A DNA stretch of 59,649 nt. Origin: Perkinsus marinus ATCC 50983 (taxonomy: Eukaryota; Perkinsozoa; Perkinsida; Perkinsidae). This document shows positions 46,457 to 57,226 of the stretch, in pieces (position 1 is the first letter of the stretch; each line of letters opens with the position of its first letter). The stretch spans positions 95,835 to 155,483 of the forward strand of contig NW_003213976.1 of the NCBI RefSeq assembly GCF_000006405.1, in the 5' to 3' direction. Below the pieces are notes generated by a model that was not told the DNA's origin, did not search any database, and saw only the letters and a list, made by a program, of their open reading frames with translations. Made by a program: the position numbers and the translations under genes.

Positions 46457-46711
46457 TAAAACAGTCAATCCGATCGAAGGGAACTACTAAGACAACCACA
46501 TGTACAACGTAGTTAAACTCGGCCTGTTCGATAGACATCTCCTTAGCTTCAACAGCGTTCCCAGGATTAGATTTTACATGTAAAACTCTATCCTCTTGAA
46601 ATTGAGGAGAGGTCAACACCACCACACACGTCAGCTTAATTTCGTGGCGCGTGACGCAACAATCCAATCCTGTCTGCATAAGCATCAATACATTTCTTTC
46701 TCCTTGTTACT
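46457..46711. promoter_or_regulatory. Shared divergent upstream region of tepsin and RBM22
   Basis: Only 255 bases separate two divergent ATGs, so both promoters must lie here or overlap the genes. It contains one family C copy (AATTTCGTGGCGCGTGACGC near 46638-46657) and no clear TATA box. Confidence 0.5.
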
Positions 46712-48390
46712 ATGGGAGAGCGTGGAGAGCAAATAGTATCCGGTGTGAACCACATAGGAGCGGAAGAGGCCACCTTCCCTATAGTCTGCGAGACCTGTCT
46801 CGGTACTGCATCTTCTATTGTATTACATTGTCATCATCCGGGCACAGGTGACAACCCCTACGTACGAATGCAGAAGGAACCCATGGGCGATGAATGTAAG
46901 ATATGTGAGAGGCCCTACACTATGTTCCGATGGAAAGCCGGCTCTAAGGGAAGGTAGTAGTAGTAGAGGAGGAGTAGGTAGTAGATGAGGCCATGCAGAT
47001 ACAAGCAGACTGTGCTCTGCCAAAACTGTGCAAGGATGAAGAACGTCTGTCAAGTGTGCATCTTCGACCTCGATTTTGGTCTGCCGGTACAGGTCCGAGA
47101 TAAGGTAGGATACTCTCTAGGCATCCTCCTCTTGACCACGTGGTCATGATGTGCAGTTCCTGTCGGAAGCCGAGAAGTTGAGTCTACCTGAATCGACCGT
47201 TGGTCGAGACTACCAAGCACTCAACAACTCCCAAAATGCTAATCCAGCCTTGACCTATGGCAAACTCAAGCATCATCCTATGTTGCAGAAGGTAAGGAAG
47301 TCTCCCTTCATACTGGTCCGATGCTCTCTCGTGTTAGTTGGCCAGAACAGCGCCATATTACGAGCGGAACCAGGCACGTATATGCTCCTTCTTCGTGAAG
47401 GGCACATGCAACAGGGGAGACGAATGCCCGTAGGAGTATCGCCGACTGGAGGTGGCTGAGGGCTCATCGTTGCGACTTCCAGGTACCGGCATGAGATGCC
47501 CAAACCCGAGGGGAATGATCTGAACGACCAGAATATAAGAGACAGGTCAGGAGGGTGTACAGAGGGACCATACCTAGAAGATGGCATCGAGTTATACTCA
47601 CCATCAGGTATCATGGTACTGATGATCCTGTGGCCAAGAAGATACTCAAGCAGGCAGCCGAGAAGTTCCAGTTGGAAGCTCCGGAGGATACTTCCATCAC
47701 TACTTTGTATATTGGTACTACAGGATGGGCTGCTGTTAGTACTGTCGTGCACCAGCGTCTGGCGAAAAGCCATGGTTATGCTGCCAGCAATATCACCTTG
47801 GTAGGTGGGATCGATCCAAATGCACAGATCGGGGAGAGCAACATTCGTGCGGAATTCGAAGAGTTCGGCCAGATCGACTCGATCGTTCTTGTGGAGAAAT
47901 CCAACTGTGAGTGATGAATCAGTGAGGGAGTCGCCATCAGTTCCTAGCGGCTTCAGGCGCATTCGTCGAATTCACTGGGCGCCAATCAGCTGAAAAGGCC
48001 GCTGCAGAGAAGGGCGGCAGCAACCTTGTTATAAACGGAGCCGTAAGTGTCATCGGCATTTGTAGATTCTTTTGTCAGTGGAAATGTCGTCTCTCAGCGC
48101 CTCCGAGTTTCTTGGGCTAAGCCGAAAAGCGGAGGACTATCGGCTGGATCGTCAGCCCTAGTCAAGGCTGCTGCAGAGGGTTCTGCCGTCAAACAGTAGT
48201 ACAGGGGCAAAGAATAGTCGTCGTGACATGCCGTTTCACTGGAGCAATGCACTTTGATGGTTCCGCTTTCAGAACGGTGTTGGCACCAGCAGGATCCGGG
48301 GTGTATCCGAGTATGAACCCGATGGTGCACGGAAACGCTCCCATTCCACAAGCCACTCCTGAGCAGCGAGCTCGTCAGGAAAAGCAGTGA
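46712..48390 (+). CDS. RBM22: RBM22/Slt11 (ECM2/CWC2-type) pre-mRNA splicing factor
   Basis: Eleven exons: 46712-46802, 46848-46953, 46999-47104, 47157-47291, 47338-47429, 47483-47545, 47608-47714, 47805-47906, 47957-48042, 48098-48195, 48273-48390. The protein has a Cys-rich N-terminus ([42 protein letters not shown]), then [20 protein letters not shown] and GDECPYRHEMP (CCCH finger), [10 protein letters not shown], and an RRM with TTLYIGGIDPNA and [20 protein letters not shown]. The end is Pro/Ala-rich ([12 protein letters not shown]). In yeast and animals this protein contacts U6 and the catalytic centre of the activated spliceosome. All zinc-binding residues appear intact. Intron 47715-47804 is open in frame, but splicing restores the RNP2 motif, so it is real. 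Confidence 0.95.
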
Positions 48391-48833
48391 AGATTGGTGC
48401 AGACCGATCAAAACGATGAAATTTCATCTCGTGGTGCTGATGATGGTTGCCAACGAGAATCACCTCTGTATCCGAAGACCGCTATGATGTGGTCTGTATC
48501 CTGTACCTTTACACCTGTGATCTGTTGTTGGTCAATAGGTCGGGGTTATTGGGTGTTAGCTCGTTATTATGTCCGTGTTGTACTAAGAGTAAACTCCGTC
48601 AAGCAAGAGCTCTCCGGTATCTTCATTCGACATGGTGGCGGCATTGGCAGTCTATTCTTGTAGGTCGGAGGGACAACCCAATGGGTAGCGGAGAATTTAT
48701 ATGGAATGATGATTGTTTTTGACGTGCCGGCTGTTTCGTGCGTGGAGGGAAGGTATTGGAGGCTACGTTGATGAAAGTGGAGTATAGGAAAATATCGTGC
48801 ACATCGGGAAAAGTAAAAAAATGTTTAGACAAG
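48391..48833. other. Intergenic; no gene seen
   Basis: Between RBM22 and the tRNA pair. Open stretches show no family match. Confidence 0.5.
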
Positions 48834-48906
48834 TTCCGATGCGGGGACTCGAACCCCGGTCGCGTGGGTGAGAGCCACGAATCCTAACCAGCTAGACTAC
48901 ATCGGA
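48834..48906 (-). tRNA. tRNA-Glu (CTC)
   Basis: A 73-nt cloverleaf on the minus strand: acceptor TCCGATG pairs with CATCGGA, discriminator A. Anticodon loop CTCTCAC gives CTC; T-arm CCGGGGTTCGAGTCCCCG region intact. Confidence 0.96.
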
Positions 48907-48965
48907 AGTTAATTTTGGTTGCTATCGATGGGCTACGATAGGAGAACACTGAGTATACTTCGTAA

Positions 48966-49039
48966 TACTGGAACCGAGAATCGAACTCGGGACCTACTGC
49001 GTGTTAGACAGTCGTCATAACCAACTAGACCATTCCAGC
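48966..49039 (-). tRNA. tRNA-Val (AAC)
   Basis: A 74-nt cloverleaf: GCTGGAA pairs with TTCCAGT (one G-T at the first pair). Anticodon loop CTAACAC gives AAC, T-arm CCGAGTTCGATTCTCGG. It lies 59 bases from tRNA-Glu on the same strand. Confidence 0.93.
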
Positions 49040-49646
49040 GTTGAATAAAAGAATCAGAATTCAGCACGGAATAGGATGAAATCCTCATTGGTCGAATCGT
49101 CCACCAAACCCTCACTAACTTTCACTCGATTTTTTGCCGGCTTCATCTCAGCAATTGTTTAAGCGCGTACGACAATTTCTTCAGTTCAATCAACTTGAGA
49201 TCCTTCCCTGGGGGAACACGCGAAACATCCTATGTTTGACAGTATGTAACACGTAGAGTGCGAACGCGCCTCCAAACGATGGACCATCGCACTCTAGTTG
49301 CGATAACCCGCTACGACGAGAGTGTAAATCAGAAAGAGCTACGGATTTCGAATCGTCACTTTGTCGGAATCCAACGGCTGATACGTCTTACAGCGGCAAC
49401 CACCAGCCTTCTAATGCGGAGCCTGATCCCCACTACTGCCTTCATTAAATGAAGTTCATCCCTAATTGATGGTCGATTTACTAAAGACCAAGTCAAACCA
49501 AGTAGTGAAACTGTGGATCTAACGTTGGTAAGAGAAACCGTAACAGCCGCGGGCTGGCGAGCTTCACTAAACCGTTCATCGATGTGCCTTCTTCCTGAAT
49601 CACAACCAACCGAATTCCCAGAAAATACACCCCTCCAATGTCTCTA
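49040..49646. other. Intergenic; no gene seen
   Basis: No conserved coding segment on either strand. Confidence 0.5.
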
Positions 49647-50964
49647 TCACTTCTTCGATACACCGCTCTGAGTTTTCTCCTCCTTCCGGGCAGCCTCATG
49701 TAAAGTTTGCCCCCACCCGGCGGCCTTCTTCTTATCAACCTTCACCGTACCAGCAGATGTGGTCTCACCCTTCAACAAGCGACCGATGACCGCGAGATTC
49801 TTCGACTTCTCCTCATTCATAGGAGTCTGATTACCAATGAATCGAGACGCTATCGAGCACTAAGAGGCGCCCTACAGCAGTGTTAACTTTCCGACGCTTC
49901 GCGACAGGCACTTCCTTCTCGTTCTTCTGTCGCTTATCGAACCTATTGCCACAATTACGATAACTAACAGACTAGCATCAACTCACTTCCCACTAGACGC
50001 TGAGCTCTTCTGTGCTCGAGCCAAGCTCTCCTTCAGGTTGATCGTACCACGTTTGATAGACCCCAACTCGGGACCACCGGATATACCTTCAACAAGCATC
50101 AACAAGTAGTGTGCGATCCGAGACGCGCACCGGCCGGCATCTTCTTGCCAACTCCCTCGAGCTTATTCCTCATCTCGCGAACCTTTTGCTTCGCCTGCCC
50201 GAGCTTCTCAATAGCCTTCTGCTTGGCGAATGGATCCTCATACCTTCGGAAAAACACCCCTTCCAGGGATCGAACCCGCGACCGTCTTCCTACGGATTAT
50301 CTCCACGATCCTCGTTGACCTCCACCAGCCAATTCATCTTCTCTTGATTGTGCTTGATAGAGTTAGGACCCCACCTGACCATCCCAGTCTCCTCAACACT
50401 TTGAGGACCAGTGACCTCACCTCGGGACCCAGTCCTTAGAAGTCTCATCCCACACCATTCTACTGCGTTTCTTCTTATCCTCCAAGCCCTTCTCCTTCGC
50501 GAATTTCTCCCACCTAAAGAGCCATCAGTATCAAAGCATAGAGGATCCTCCATAGTACCTGCTCATCGGCTTGGGTTTCGGCAGTGGCTTCTCGCGAGGG
50601 AGTCTGACAACCAGACCATCGGGCTGGCGAGCCAGCTGAGTTGCCTGAACAAATACCACACCGTCACGCGCCACGAAATTGAGAACTAGTACTACCTCCG
50701 GCAGAGTAGCGAAGACGGGCCCTTCAGCGATGCCAGCAGACTCCGTTCGTAGGTCGAAAATACGATTGATGAGGAGCTGGGTGTTATCCCGAGCTGAGAG
50801 GAAGCTGTGAAGACCCCCCCCCAGCCCAGTGTATTACCAATCTCCTCGAGGTCATCCTTCTTGGCATCGATGTGTTCAATGTCGAAGGCAGCTAGATCAC
50901 ATAACTGATATGAGAGGTTATCCTCTTTGGCTGGATAAGGGGAACGGAGAGTGGTAGTAGACAT
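49647..50964 (-). CDS. RRS1: RRS1, ribosome biogenesis regulator
   Basis: ATG at 50964 (MSTTTLRSPYPAKEDN). Then LCDLAAFDIEHID, ARDNTQLLINRIFDLRTES (joined by the acceptor CTCTCAG), VFATLPE|ATQLARQPDGL, the family signature RLPREKPLPKPKPMSR|WEKFAKEKGL, MVWDETSKDWVPR|WGPNSI, WLVEVNEDRGDNP|YEDPFA, KQKVREMRNKLEGVGK, ELGSIKRGTINLKESLARAQ, FDKRQKNEKEVPVAKRRK, then a basic tail with AAGWGQTLHEAARKEE and TGA at 49647. RRS1 brings the 5S RNP (with RPF2) into pre-60S particles in the nucleolus. Length and order match the family. Introns 50645-50695 and 50244-50293 carry families C and D. Confidence 0.95.
50244..50293 (-). repeat. RRS1 intron carrying tRNA T-arm-like element (family D)
   Basis: A 50-nt intron; the minus strand has GACGGTCGCGGGTTCGATCC just after the donor. 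It splits DNP from YEDPFA. Confidence 0.8.
50645..50695 (-). repeat. RRS1 intron with family C (sense) and E-like motifs
   Basis: A 51-nt intron; the minus strand has CAATTTCGTGGCGCGTGACG directly followed by GTGTGGTATTTG. Flanked by ATLPE and ATQLAR in phase 0. Confidence 0.8.
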
Positions 50965-51061
50965 AATGCACAGTATATCCCCTACACTTCATCAACAACA
51001 GTCGATAACACAACAACAGGAGTAGTAGTAGCAGCAGCACAACAACTACATGAAGACACTA

Positions 51062-51532
51062 TTACACTACATTCTGGTCAGCACCTGTGAATCCTGACTC
51101 GATTCGAATACTGTGGGGGATGGGCTCTTGGCAGTGGAGCTCCTCAGCCGAAGTCACCTCGCAGTTCCGGAGGTCTATAGCGTACTGACCATTTAAGGAA
51201 TCCCATAACGCTACCTTGGACCAAATCGTACATTCAATTCGAGATCCTTCCCTTTCTCTAGACTAGCCTCTCCGAGTAGTCCGAGCCGGGCGGTGAAGGT
51301 CCTGACCTCTCCCGTGTCCTTATCGCGGCCAGGAATGAAGACGAGGAGATTGCCCTTATGCCTGACAATAGAGTTCATCCCACAGCCGACCCGTTGTTGA
51401 GTACAGTGTAATGGTTGGTCGTCCCCTCTCCTCCTCCCTACTGTCACACCAGTAGATTGCTCTCCCCCTAGCGGGGTTAATGTACTGTACCCGGCACTTC
51501 GTCAGCTTCCCAACGGCCTGAGGAGGCTCCAT
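51062..51532 (-). CDS. Small unrecognised gene
   Basis: ATG at 51532 gives MEPPQAVGKLTKCRVQYINP and then RGRAIYW, spliced in phase to HKGNLLVFIPGRDKDTGEVR and TFTARLGLLGEASLEKG. A last exon has YAIDLRNCEVTSAEELHC and HSIRIESGFTG, ending at TAA 51062-51064. The splice from YW to HKGN is well phased; the next junction (about 51175-51225) is not settled. A small soluble protein of roughly 120 residues is predicted. No family recognised. Upstream open stretches (51600-51850, for example ICEQDKLDACVVEKARVDQI) may be another gene or 5' exons. Confidence 0.45.
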
Positions 51533-51982
51533 GGCTGCTAACAAGGGCAACCCAAAGAGCTACCCTGATTAAGGTGTAGTATTTAACACCACCATGGGCC
51601 GCAGTTTCCGTGGGAGAGGACACGGCGATTTGGTCCACCCGGGCCTTCTCTACTACGCATGCGTCCAACTTGTCCTGCTCGCAAATCTTGAAGGATACGT
51701 GACGGAGGGGATGGTGGCCGAGGAGGGGAATATGCGTTCTATTAAGACAACCTATTTTGCATCATAGACGACCCCAAAATACTACCTGAGGTTGCCATCC
51801 GCCCGATGTCCCAAGAGGGCCGCAACGATCAGAGAGGTCGGATTCATGGTTGAAAGGGGCCTGGAAAGGTAATCTGAACAAGATGAGTAACGCCATAATC
51901 TGTCAATTTTTAGTATATGTCGAAATACACGCGCGCGCCATAACGATCGACCCACGTAGCCTCGTGCTAAACTACGATAAAA

Positions 51983-53520
51983 ATGATACCCTTCCGATCA
52001 GGAGCCGTAGGAGTATCGGGAGCCGTTGCCCGAACAGTGGGTGGGGGTACTCGGGCCAAGCTGGGGATACCGACTATCGTGGATGGATACAACAGGGATA
52101 GGTTCATGATGGCTAACGAGGATGGCTTTAAACTCGAGGTGAGCTCCACTTGTTATTTAGAGGCTTTCTAGCATCGTAGATGGTTGAAGGTGGAGCCTTC
52201 AGTTGGGAAGGAAAATTCATTTGGGAAAATTTAAGCTGCAGTTATTCGTTGGCCTATGACTCTGACAAATCAGAAGTGACGCGCCATGCCTGAGGTCACC
52301 CCAAATCACGGGTCTCCGCCTCGTTCGACATACCTGTCGATTGAAGGGACCTCAGAAATTAGCACAGATAATTTTACTGATGCTGGCTCCGTACTCTCCA
52401 GTGGAGAGTCTCCACAGTCCAGTGTGCGCCGGGGTTCGGGTTTCGGAATAAAATGTTCCACCGCATACTACACGGTGGGTTGCCCTCTCAAGAAGTCCGA
52501 AGCCTCTCGATCTAACCATTGCTTCGCTACCAGCCAGGTACCAGGTTATTTGCTTGTTCGTAAGTTACGAACAAGCGTTACGAATCGCAGCGGATTTGTG
52601 TCACGTATATCTTCGGAAATTTATTGCGGATATTACCCTTCCCTCCGTTGTCCGTGAACTCCAAATTATTCACTCCGGACTTCAGGGCGGCGTTGAAAAT
52701 TCTCATGCATCACGTCCAGGGCGGCTGCTTGTCCAACTCAGCCAGTCATACTGATTTCGTATGCGGGAGCAAAGAAGGAGCATCTTACCGTCTCTGCGAG
52801 GCACCAACAAGAACGAATGGCGTCACACAGTCTTGAAGCGAGACTTTGGCACGATCACACGGGCCGGAACGGTTCCGAAGCGTCTTCCAAGACAGGGAAG
52901 ACTGCAAGCTTCTTCTGGAGCATTGTATTCACAAATGAGCTGGACCGATGCCTCTCATTCCGCCCCTGGTTATTCCCTCATCTGAGGTCGTGGATAGGTT
53001 CTACGACCACTTGCTCTAGTGCCTATCAAGTTGAATGATGCAATTTGTCGAGCCCTCGACTTGAGTGAGTGGCTCGAAGAGCTCAGGCTGTGGCGCTCGC
53101 TGATCGAGAGACGCCTAGTCTTCGTTTCCTTTCCTGCAACTTGTCTCATAACTTCGAAGTCCAACATTCTTTGTGTCTTGTTGTAGCCAATGCTACCTTT
53201 CGTTGCGTGTCCGCGATGAGCTCATCCTGCGGGGACAGGAGACCCAAAAGAGTGCGAGCTACATCTCTCAATATAGAAGGGATATGTCATCATAATGAAC
53301 GATGTATCTCCAACGTATAGAAATACAAATTGAGAGGCTGAGAGCCTGTAGATATTATTGTCTCCTCCTCAGTTACTCTCTTGGCATCTTTTGGGAACAA
53401 AGGATCGGTCTCCATGGCTGGCTCGCAGCCTCATTGATTCCCTTACTATCGGCCTCGCCATTGATGCTCCCGAGTTGAAGGATCCCGCTGCTCATATCAT
53501 TTATGATGAACGTTTGTAAT
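51983..53520 (+). CDS. Unrecognised multi-exon gene(s)
   Basis: Plus-strand segments that look coding: MIPFRSGAVGVSGAVART to GYNRDRFMMANEDGFKLE (51983-52139), a Ser/Pro-rich start MPEVTPNHGSPPRSTYLS (52286), FTPDFRAALKILMHHVQGG (about 52660-52715), IPPLVIPSSEVVDRFYDHL (about 52955-53015), LNDAICRALDLSEWLEELRL and WRSLIERRLVFVSF (about 53030-53130), DELILRGQETQKSASYISQY (about 53218-53280), SPWLARSLIDSLTIGLAID (about 53410-53470). These share orientation but the exon chain is not resolved, and 52286 may start a second gene. No family recognised. A perfect 25-base palindrome lies at 52552-52576, probably in an intron. 53521-54360 holds possible exons of this gene or of the kinesin N-terminus. 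Confidence 0.4.
52552..52576. repeat. Perfect palindrome, 12-base arms, one-base centre
   Basis: GCTTGTTCGTAA pairs with TTACGAACAAGC around a single G. Confidence 0.9.
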
Positions 53521-54360
53521 GATTGGTGAGGTGATACACTGTTGATCGTATGTACTCAGATACCATCTAGCGACTAGTGGAGGACATTACGGTGTGAGCC
53601 CACCTGTGACTTTGGATGCAGGCATCATCGTTGCCGACCTTGGACCAGTGCAGTACTACTAGGGAAGGGATATCCTGGTTGGGTTTATTCGCTTGTAGTT
53701 CTATCTATTGTACCTCCGGGCTTGTAGACGCTGTAGGAGGCATCTTACCGTTCTTAACATGCTTTTTAGCCTTAAACACTTTCGTTTTTTCATCGAGGCG
53801 TTTCTTATCGCTAGAGCTTCCTCTATATTAGTGCTCGCCTGGTCCTGGGTATGTTCCTCGAGCAACGACAATTACCATCCATATTGTGGAGTGCTGACGT
53901 CAGTGCTGTACGAGGCTTCAGACCTCAGCCCTTCGGAGGTATCTAACCACTCCCTGTTCAATAGACGACAGAGCTCATTCAGAAGCCCTCCGGAGTCGCC
54001 TCGAGGATATTAAAAGCCGCCAAGAGATCGGAGACGCTTCGGAGAGCCTCGGCGCCGACGGGGAGCCCCTCCCGACGGTCAGACGTAGGATCTTCAAATT
54101 CGGTTTGTGATCCCATGTGTTTCTGCCCGTGCCCAGCGTTGCGTCTTTCTGCTTGGAGCGGCCGGTATATTTTCATCGGATGCCTCTTCGTTCCTCGAGA
54201 GTATTAAGCTTTTGGTGTTCATTGGTTGCCTGCTGAGGCTGGTGCTGAACTCGACCCTGCCGGGTAGGCATCTGAAAATCTTCGCTGTGCGCAGCTTTCG
54301 GGCATACGCTATGGGGATGCTTTTTCTTCCTCCAACTCAGCGCCGTATCTTTTCTTCTGG

Positions 54361-57138
54361 ATGCCTCTATGCCCAACCTCTAGATTCTTCACTTCTACCG
54401 GCAGTTGCAATATCCAAGTACATATTCGTCTCCGGCCCCCTTATGATCCTTTCGGTGGTTCAGCAGAACCGCCATGGACGGAAATCTATGATATCGCAGA
54501 ATCGGTTGGCTCAGAGGTCGTTCTGACAGTCCGAGACCCTCTTTCGAATGGCCGTTGTGAACACTATTTCAACTTCAGAGCAGTTCACTCTCCTGATGTT
54601 GGTCAAAGTGAAATTTTTGAGAAGTGCGGTAGGCCGCTGGTAGATCGCCTCCTGCAGGGCTTCAGCGGTTGCATCTTCGCCTATGGGCAGACCGGCAGCG
54701 GCAAGACGCATTCCATGTTCGGCCCTGGCCTTGTGAGGGGGGGAAAGGTGTCCGATGCTGCTGGCAGCGATTGGGAGGGGATTCTACCGAGGGCTGTGAG
54801 GTATCTTTTCAAGAACATCGCTCATGCGGCAGAGTCTAGAGAGTGCGCATTGGTAGCAAGCTTTGCTGAGATTTATCTGGACCATGTAAGATGCTGTGGT
54901 GGTGATGATATAGTTGCCTTTCGGGTCAGATTCGTGACCTAGGCTTGGCCACTGTGGGGGCCGAACGGAAACGCCCGGAGAGCGCTCCTACAGGACGTCA
55001 GCATGGTAGGGGTAGCAAGAGCAGTCTTGTGAGTGATGCGAGGCCTAGCAGTGCCACTGGGGTAGTATCTTGGGGCTGAGCATGCAAGATTCAGAATAGG
55101 TCAGAGAGTGATCTTGTCCTCAGTTTTCGTTCAAGTCACCAATTCGAGCGGATTTGGAATGGGAGTCGCAGAGTTTAGAGATTCACGAGACACCCACCGG
55201 GCAAGTATTCGTCAAAGACCTCACGCTCATACCAATACGGAGCGTTGAGGAAGTGCTAGATATCGTAAGATGAGCAAGATTTGCCTGCTTGCCCCAAATG
55301 ATAGGGGCGATTAGGTCCGTAGAGGCAGCGCGCTTCGTGCTACGCATGAAACGGCTATCAATGCGGTCTCGAGCCGAAGCCATACCATATTCTCATTAAA
55401 TTTCGTCACTCGAGAGTCTCATGCAGTGGGAAGAAAGGGAGAGGTGATATCGGGGGTGCTGAACTTTGTGGACTTGGCCGGTTCGGAGAGGCCGGCTAGA
55501 AGTGGAAATGAAGGGAAGAGGTTCCAAGAGGCGGTTGTGGTGAACAGCAGCTTGTCGGCTCTCAGCAAGGTCATATTAGCTTTGGTTATACACAGTAGAG
55601 GAGGAGGGAAGCACCAACGGGAGCATTGCTATGTACGAGGGAGGGGCACTGGTGCTGTTGTTTTTTGGTAGATTCTGGTGGCTATGTCACTGAGTCCTGC
55701 CTGGCCTTTAGGTACCTTATAGAGACTCGAAATTGACCCGTCTTCTCTCATCGGCGTTGGGGGGCAACTCTTTCACAACACTCCTCTGCACTATTAACCC
55801 GACGATGTCGATGTATCAGGAGTCTCTCAATGCACTGCAGTTCGCTGATCGATGTGGGTCTGGTTACTGCTGCTTCGCTCCGCTAGAAATCGGAGAAGTT
55901 TAGGCAAGAACGTCTGCAACAGGCCGATTGTTGGGTATTCGAGCATCGGTGGGGAGTTACAGGACTTGACGGTCCGAAGGTTGCTGCAGGAAATTGCAGA
56001 GTTGAAGACTCAGTTGGCACTAAGTGCGAATAGCGGTCTTGAAGAGAGGGTAGCATTGGTGACAGTTGGGCAAAATACTGATGGAAAAAGCGGCAAATAT
56101 GTTGAGGAGGCAGATGCCATTGGAAACGAAGCCGAGGGTTTGCGAGTGCAGTGCGACGTTGAACGGCAAAAGGCCAAGAAAGCTGGGGAGAGAGCCGAGG
56201 AGCTGAAGTGTCGGTGGCAGCGGTCAAAGGAGGAACAGTTGGGGGAGGAGGAAGCAATGAGGAGGGAGAAGTTGGAGTTTATGGAGAAGTGTAGGGAGAG
56301 GGAGTTGAGAGCAGCGAGGGAGGCGGAGGAGGCGAGGGAGGAGAGGAAGAAGAGTGAGAAGGAGATGGGTGGGAGGATTGCTCGCTTGGAGGAGCTCATG
56401 AGGGATGCGTTCCTCAGCAGTCATCAGAATGAGCTCACTGGCAAGCTCAGTGGCCTTGTGGAACAGCTGAGAAGTAGGTGGTGGGAGGGGACCTATTTTG
56501 AATCTTGTGTGATGCAACCTAAGATACCACTCATATGCCGTTCAGAAATCCAGTCCTCGTATCGTGATAGCGTCCGCTCTTCTTTGTATCGTGCTGAGGA
56601 GCGGCGAGTGAGGCAGTTAGGGGAGCAGAGGGTGGCTTATGAGGAGGCACTCCGGTCGAAGGAGATGCAGTGGAGGTATTGGCAGGCGGACATGGATGCC
56701 CGAATGGGGAAAATGAAGCGAGCCTTCTTACGGTGAGAATCTTAAGGTTGACCGTGAAAGATTCAGAATAGGTCCACTTACGATATGATTGTGTTGAATG
56801 CTACGGTTCGCCCGGTGGAGTTTTCTTCTAGCAGGTACCGTACGGAGAAGGAGAGTGCGATGGAACAGTGCCGAGAGGAACTTGTACGGCTCTATAGTGT
56901 GAATAGATCTCTGTGTGGAGTAGTAGCCGATCTGGAGGAAGGAAGATATGCAGTGAAGTTTTCGAGTGGCATTAAGAAGGCTGTGTTACCGGATGGTGTA
57001 GTAAAGGAGGTAGTGACAGCGAGGAGCAGTTTGGATGAAGAACGGTTCCCGATCCTTTTTGAGGAGACGAGGAGGTTGCAGAGGGCGTTGAGGAGGTATA
57101 GTAGTGAACAGAAGTTAACGCCACATGGAGGCACATGA
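54361..57138 (+). CDS. Kinesin motor protein with long coiled-coil tail
   Basis: N-terminal motor: NIQVHIRLRPP (about 54407), P-loop FAYGQTGSGKTHSMFG (about 54680-54725), SFAEIYLDH|IRDLGL, LEIHETPTGQVFVKDLT, switch I SSRSHTIF (about 55360-55385), switch II LVDLAGSE-type NFVDLAGSERP (about 55465), VPYRDSKLTRLLSSALGGNS (about 55715-55770), SLNALQFADRC. A 45-residue Ser/Arg-rich loop (after GLATVGAERKRPES) sits between the DLG and LEIHE strands and itself holds an intron. The tail is coiled coil (from about 55965 to 56440 and 56550-56730) and ends EQKLTPHGGT at TGA 57138. An ATP-driven microtubule motor; subfamily not assigned. The N-terminus before 54390 is uncertain. Introns include three family A copies and a 29-nt family B intron. 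Confidence 0.94.
55072..55123 (+). repeat. Family A introner-like intron (sense) in kinesin
   Basis: A 52-nt intron: GTAGTATCTTGGGGCTGAGC, then GCAAGATTCAGAATAGGTC, ending GTCCTCAG. It is nearly identical in layout to the lectin intron at 8103-8157. Confidence 0.85.
55858..55886 (+). repeat. 29-nt intron made almost wholly of reversed family B
   Basis: Starts GTCTGG, ends with GCTTCGCTCCGCTAG. Splicing restores ADRCG|NRRSLGKNV in the frame of the coiled-coil tail. Confidence 0.75.
56474..56545 (+). repeat. Family A intron (antisense) in kinesin tail
   Basis: A 72-nt intron with GGGACCTATTTTGAATCTTG and, further on, CAACCTAAGATACC. Confidence 0.75.
56733..56834 (+). repeat. Family A intron (sense) in kinesin tail
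   Basis: A 102-nt intron: donor GTGAGAATCTTAAGGTTG, then AAAGATTCAGAATAGGTCC. Joins AFLR to YRTEKES. Confidence 0.75.
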
Positions 57139-57226
57139 TGGTCAAATCGATCAGTTGATCGATTTAGATATTTCTTTCGTTGTAGTGTATCAATGCTGTG
57201 ATCGGTTCTGTGCTGCAGTTGTCATT

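Noticed and set aside
47273-47962. A 229-codon open frame on the minus strand
   Set aside because: Antisense shadow of the RBM22 exons, which match a known family on the plus strand.
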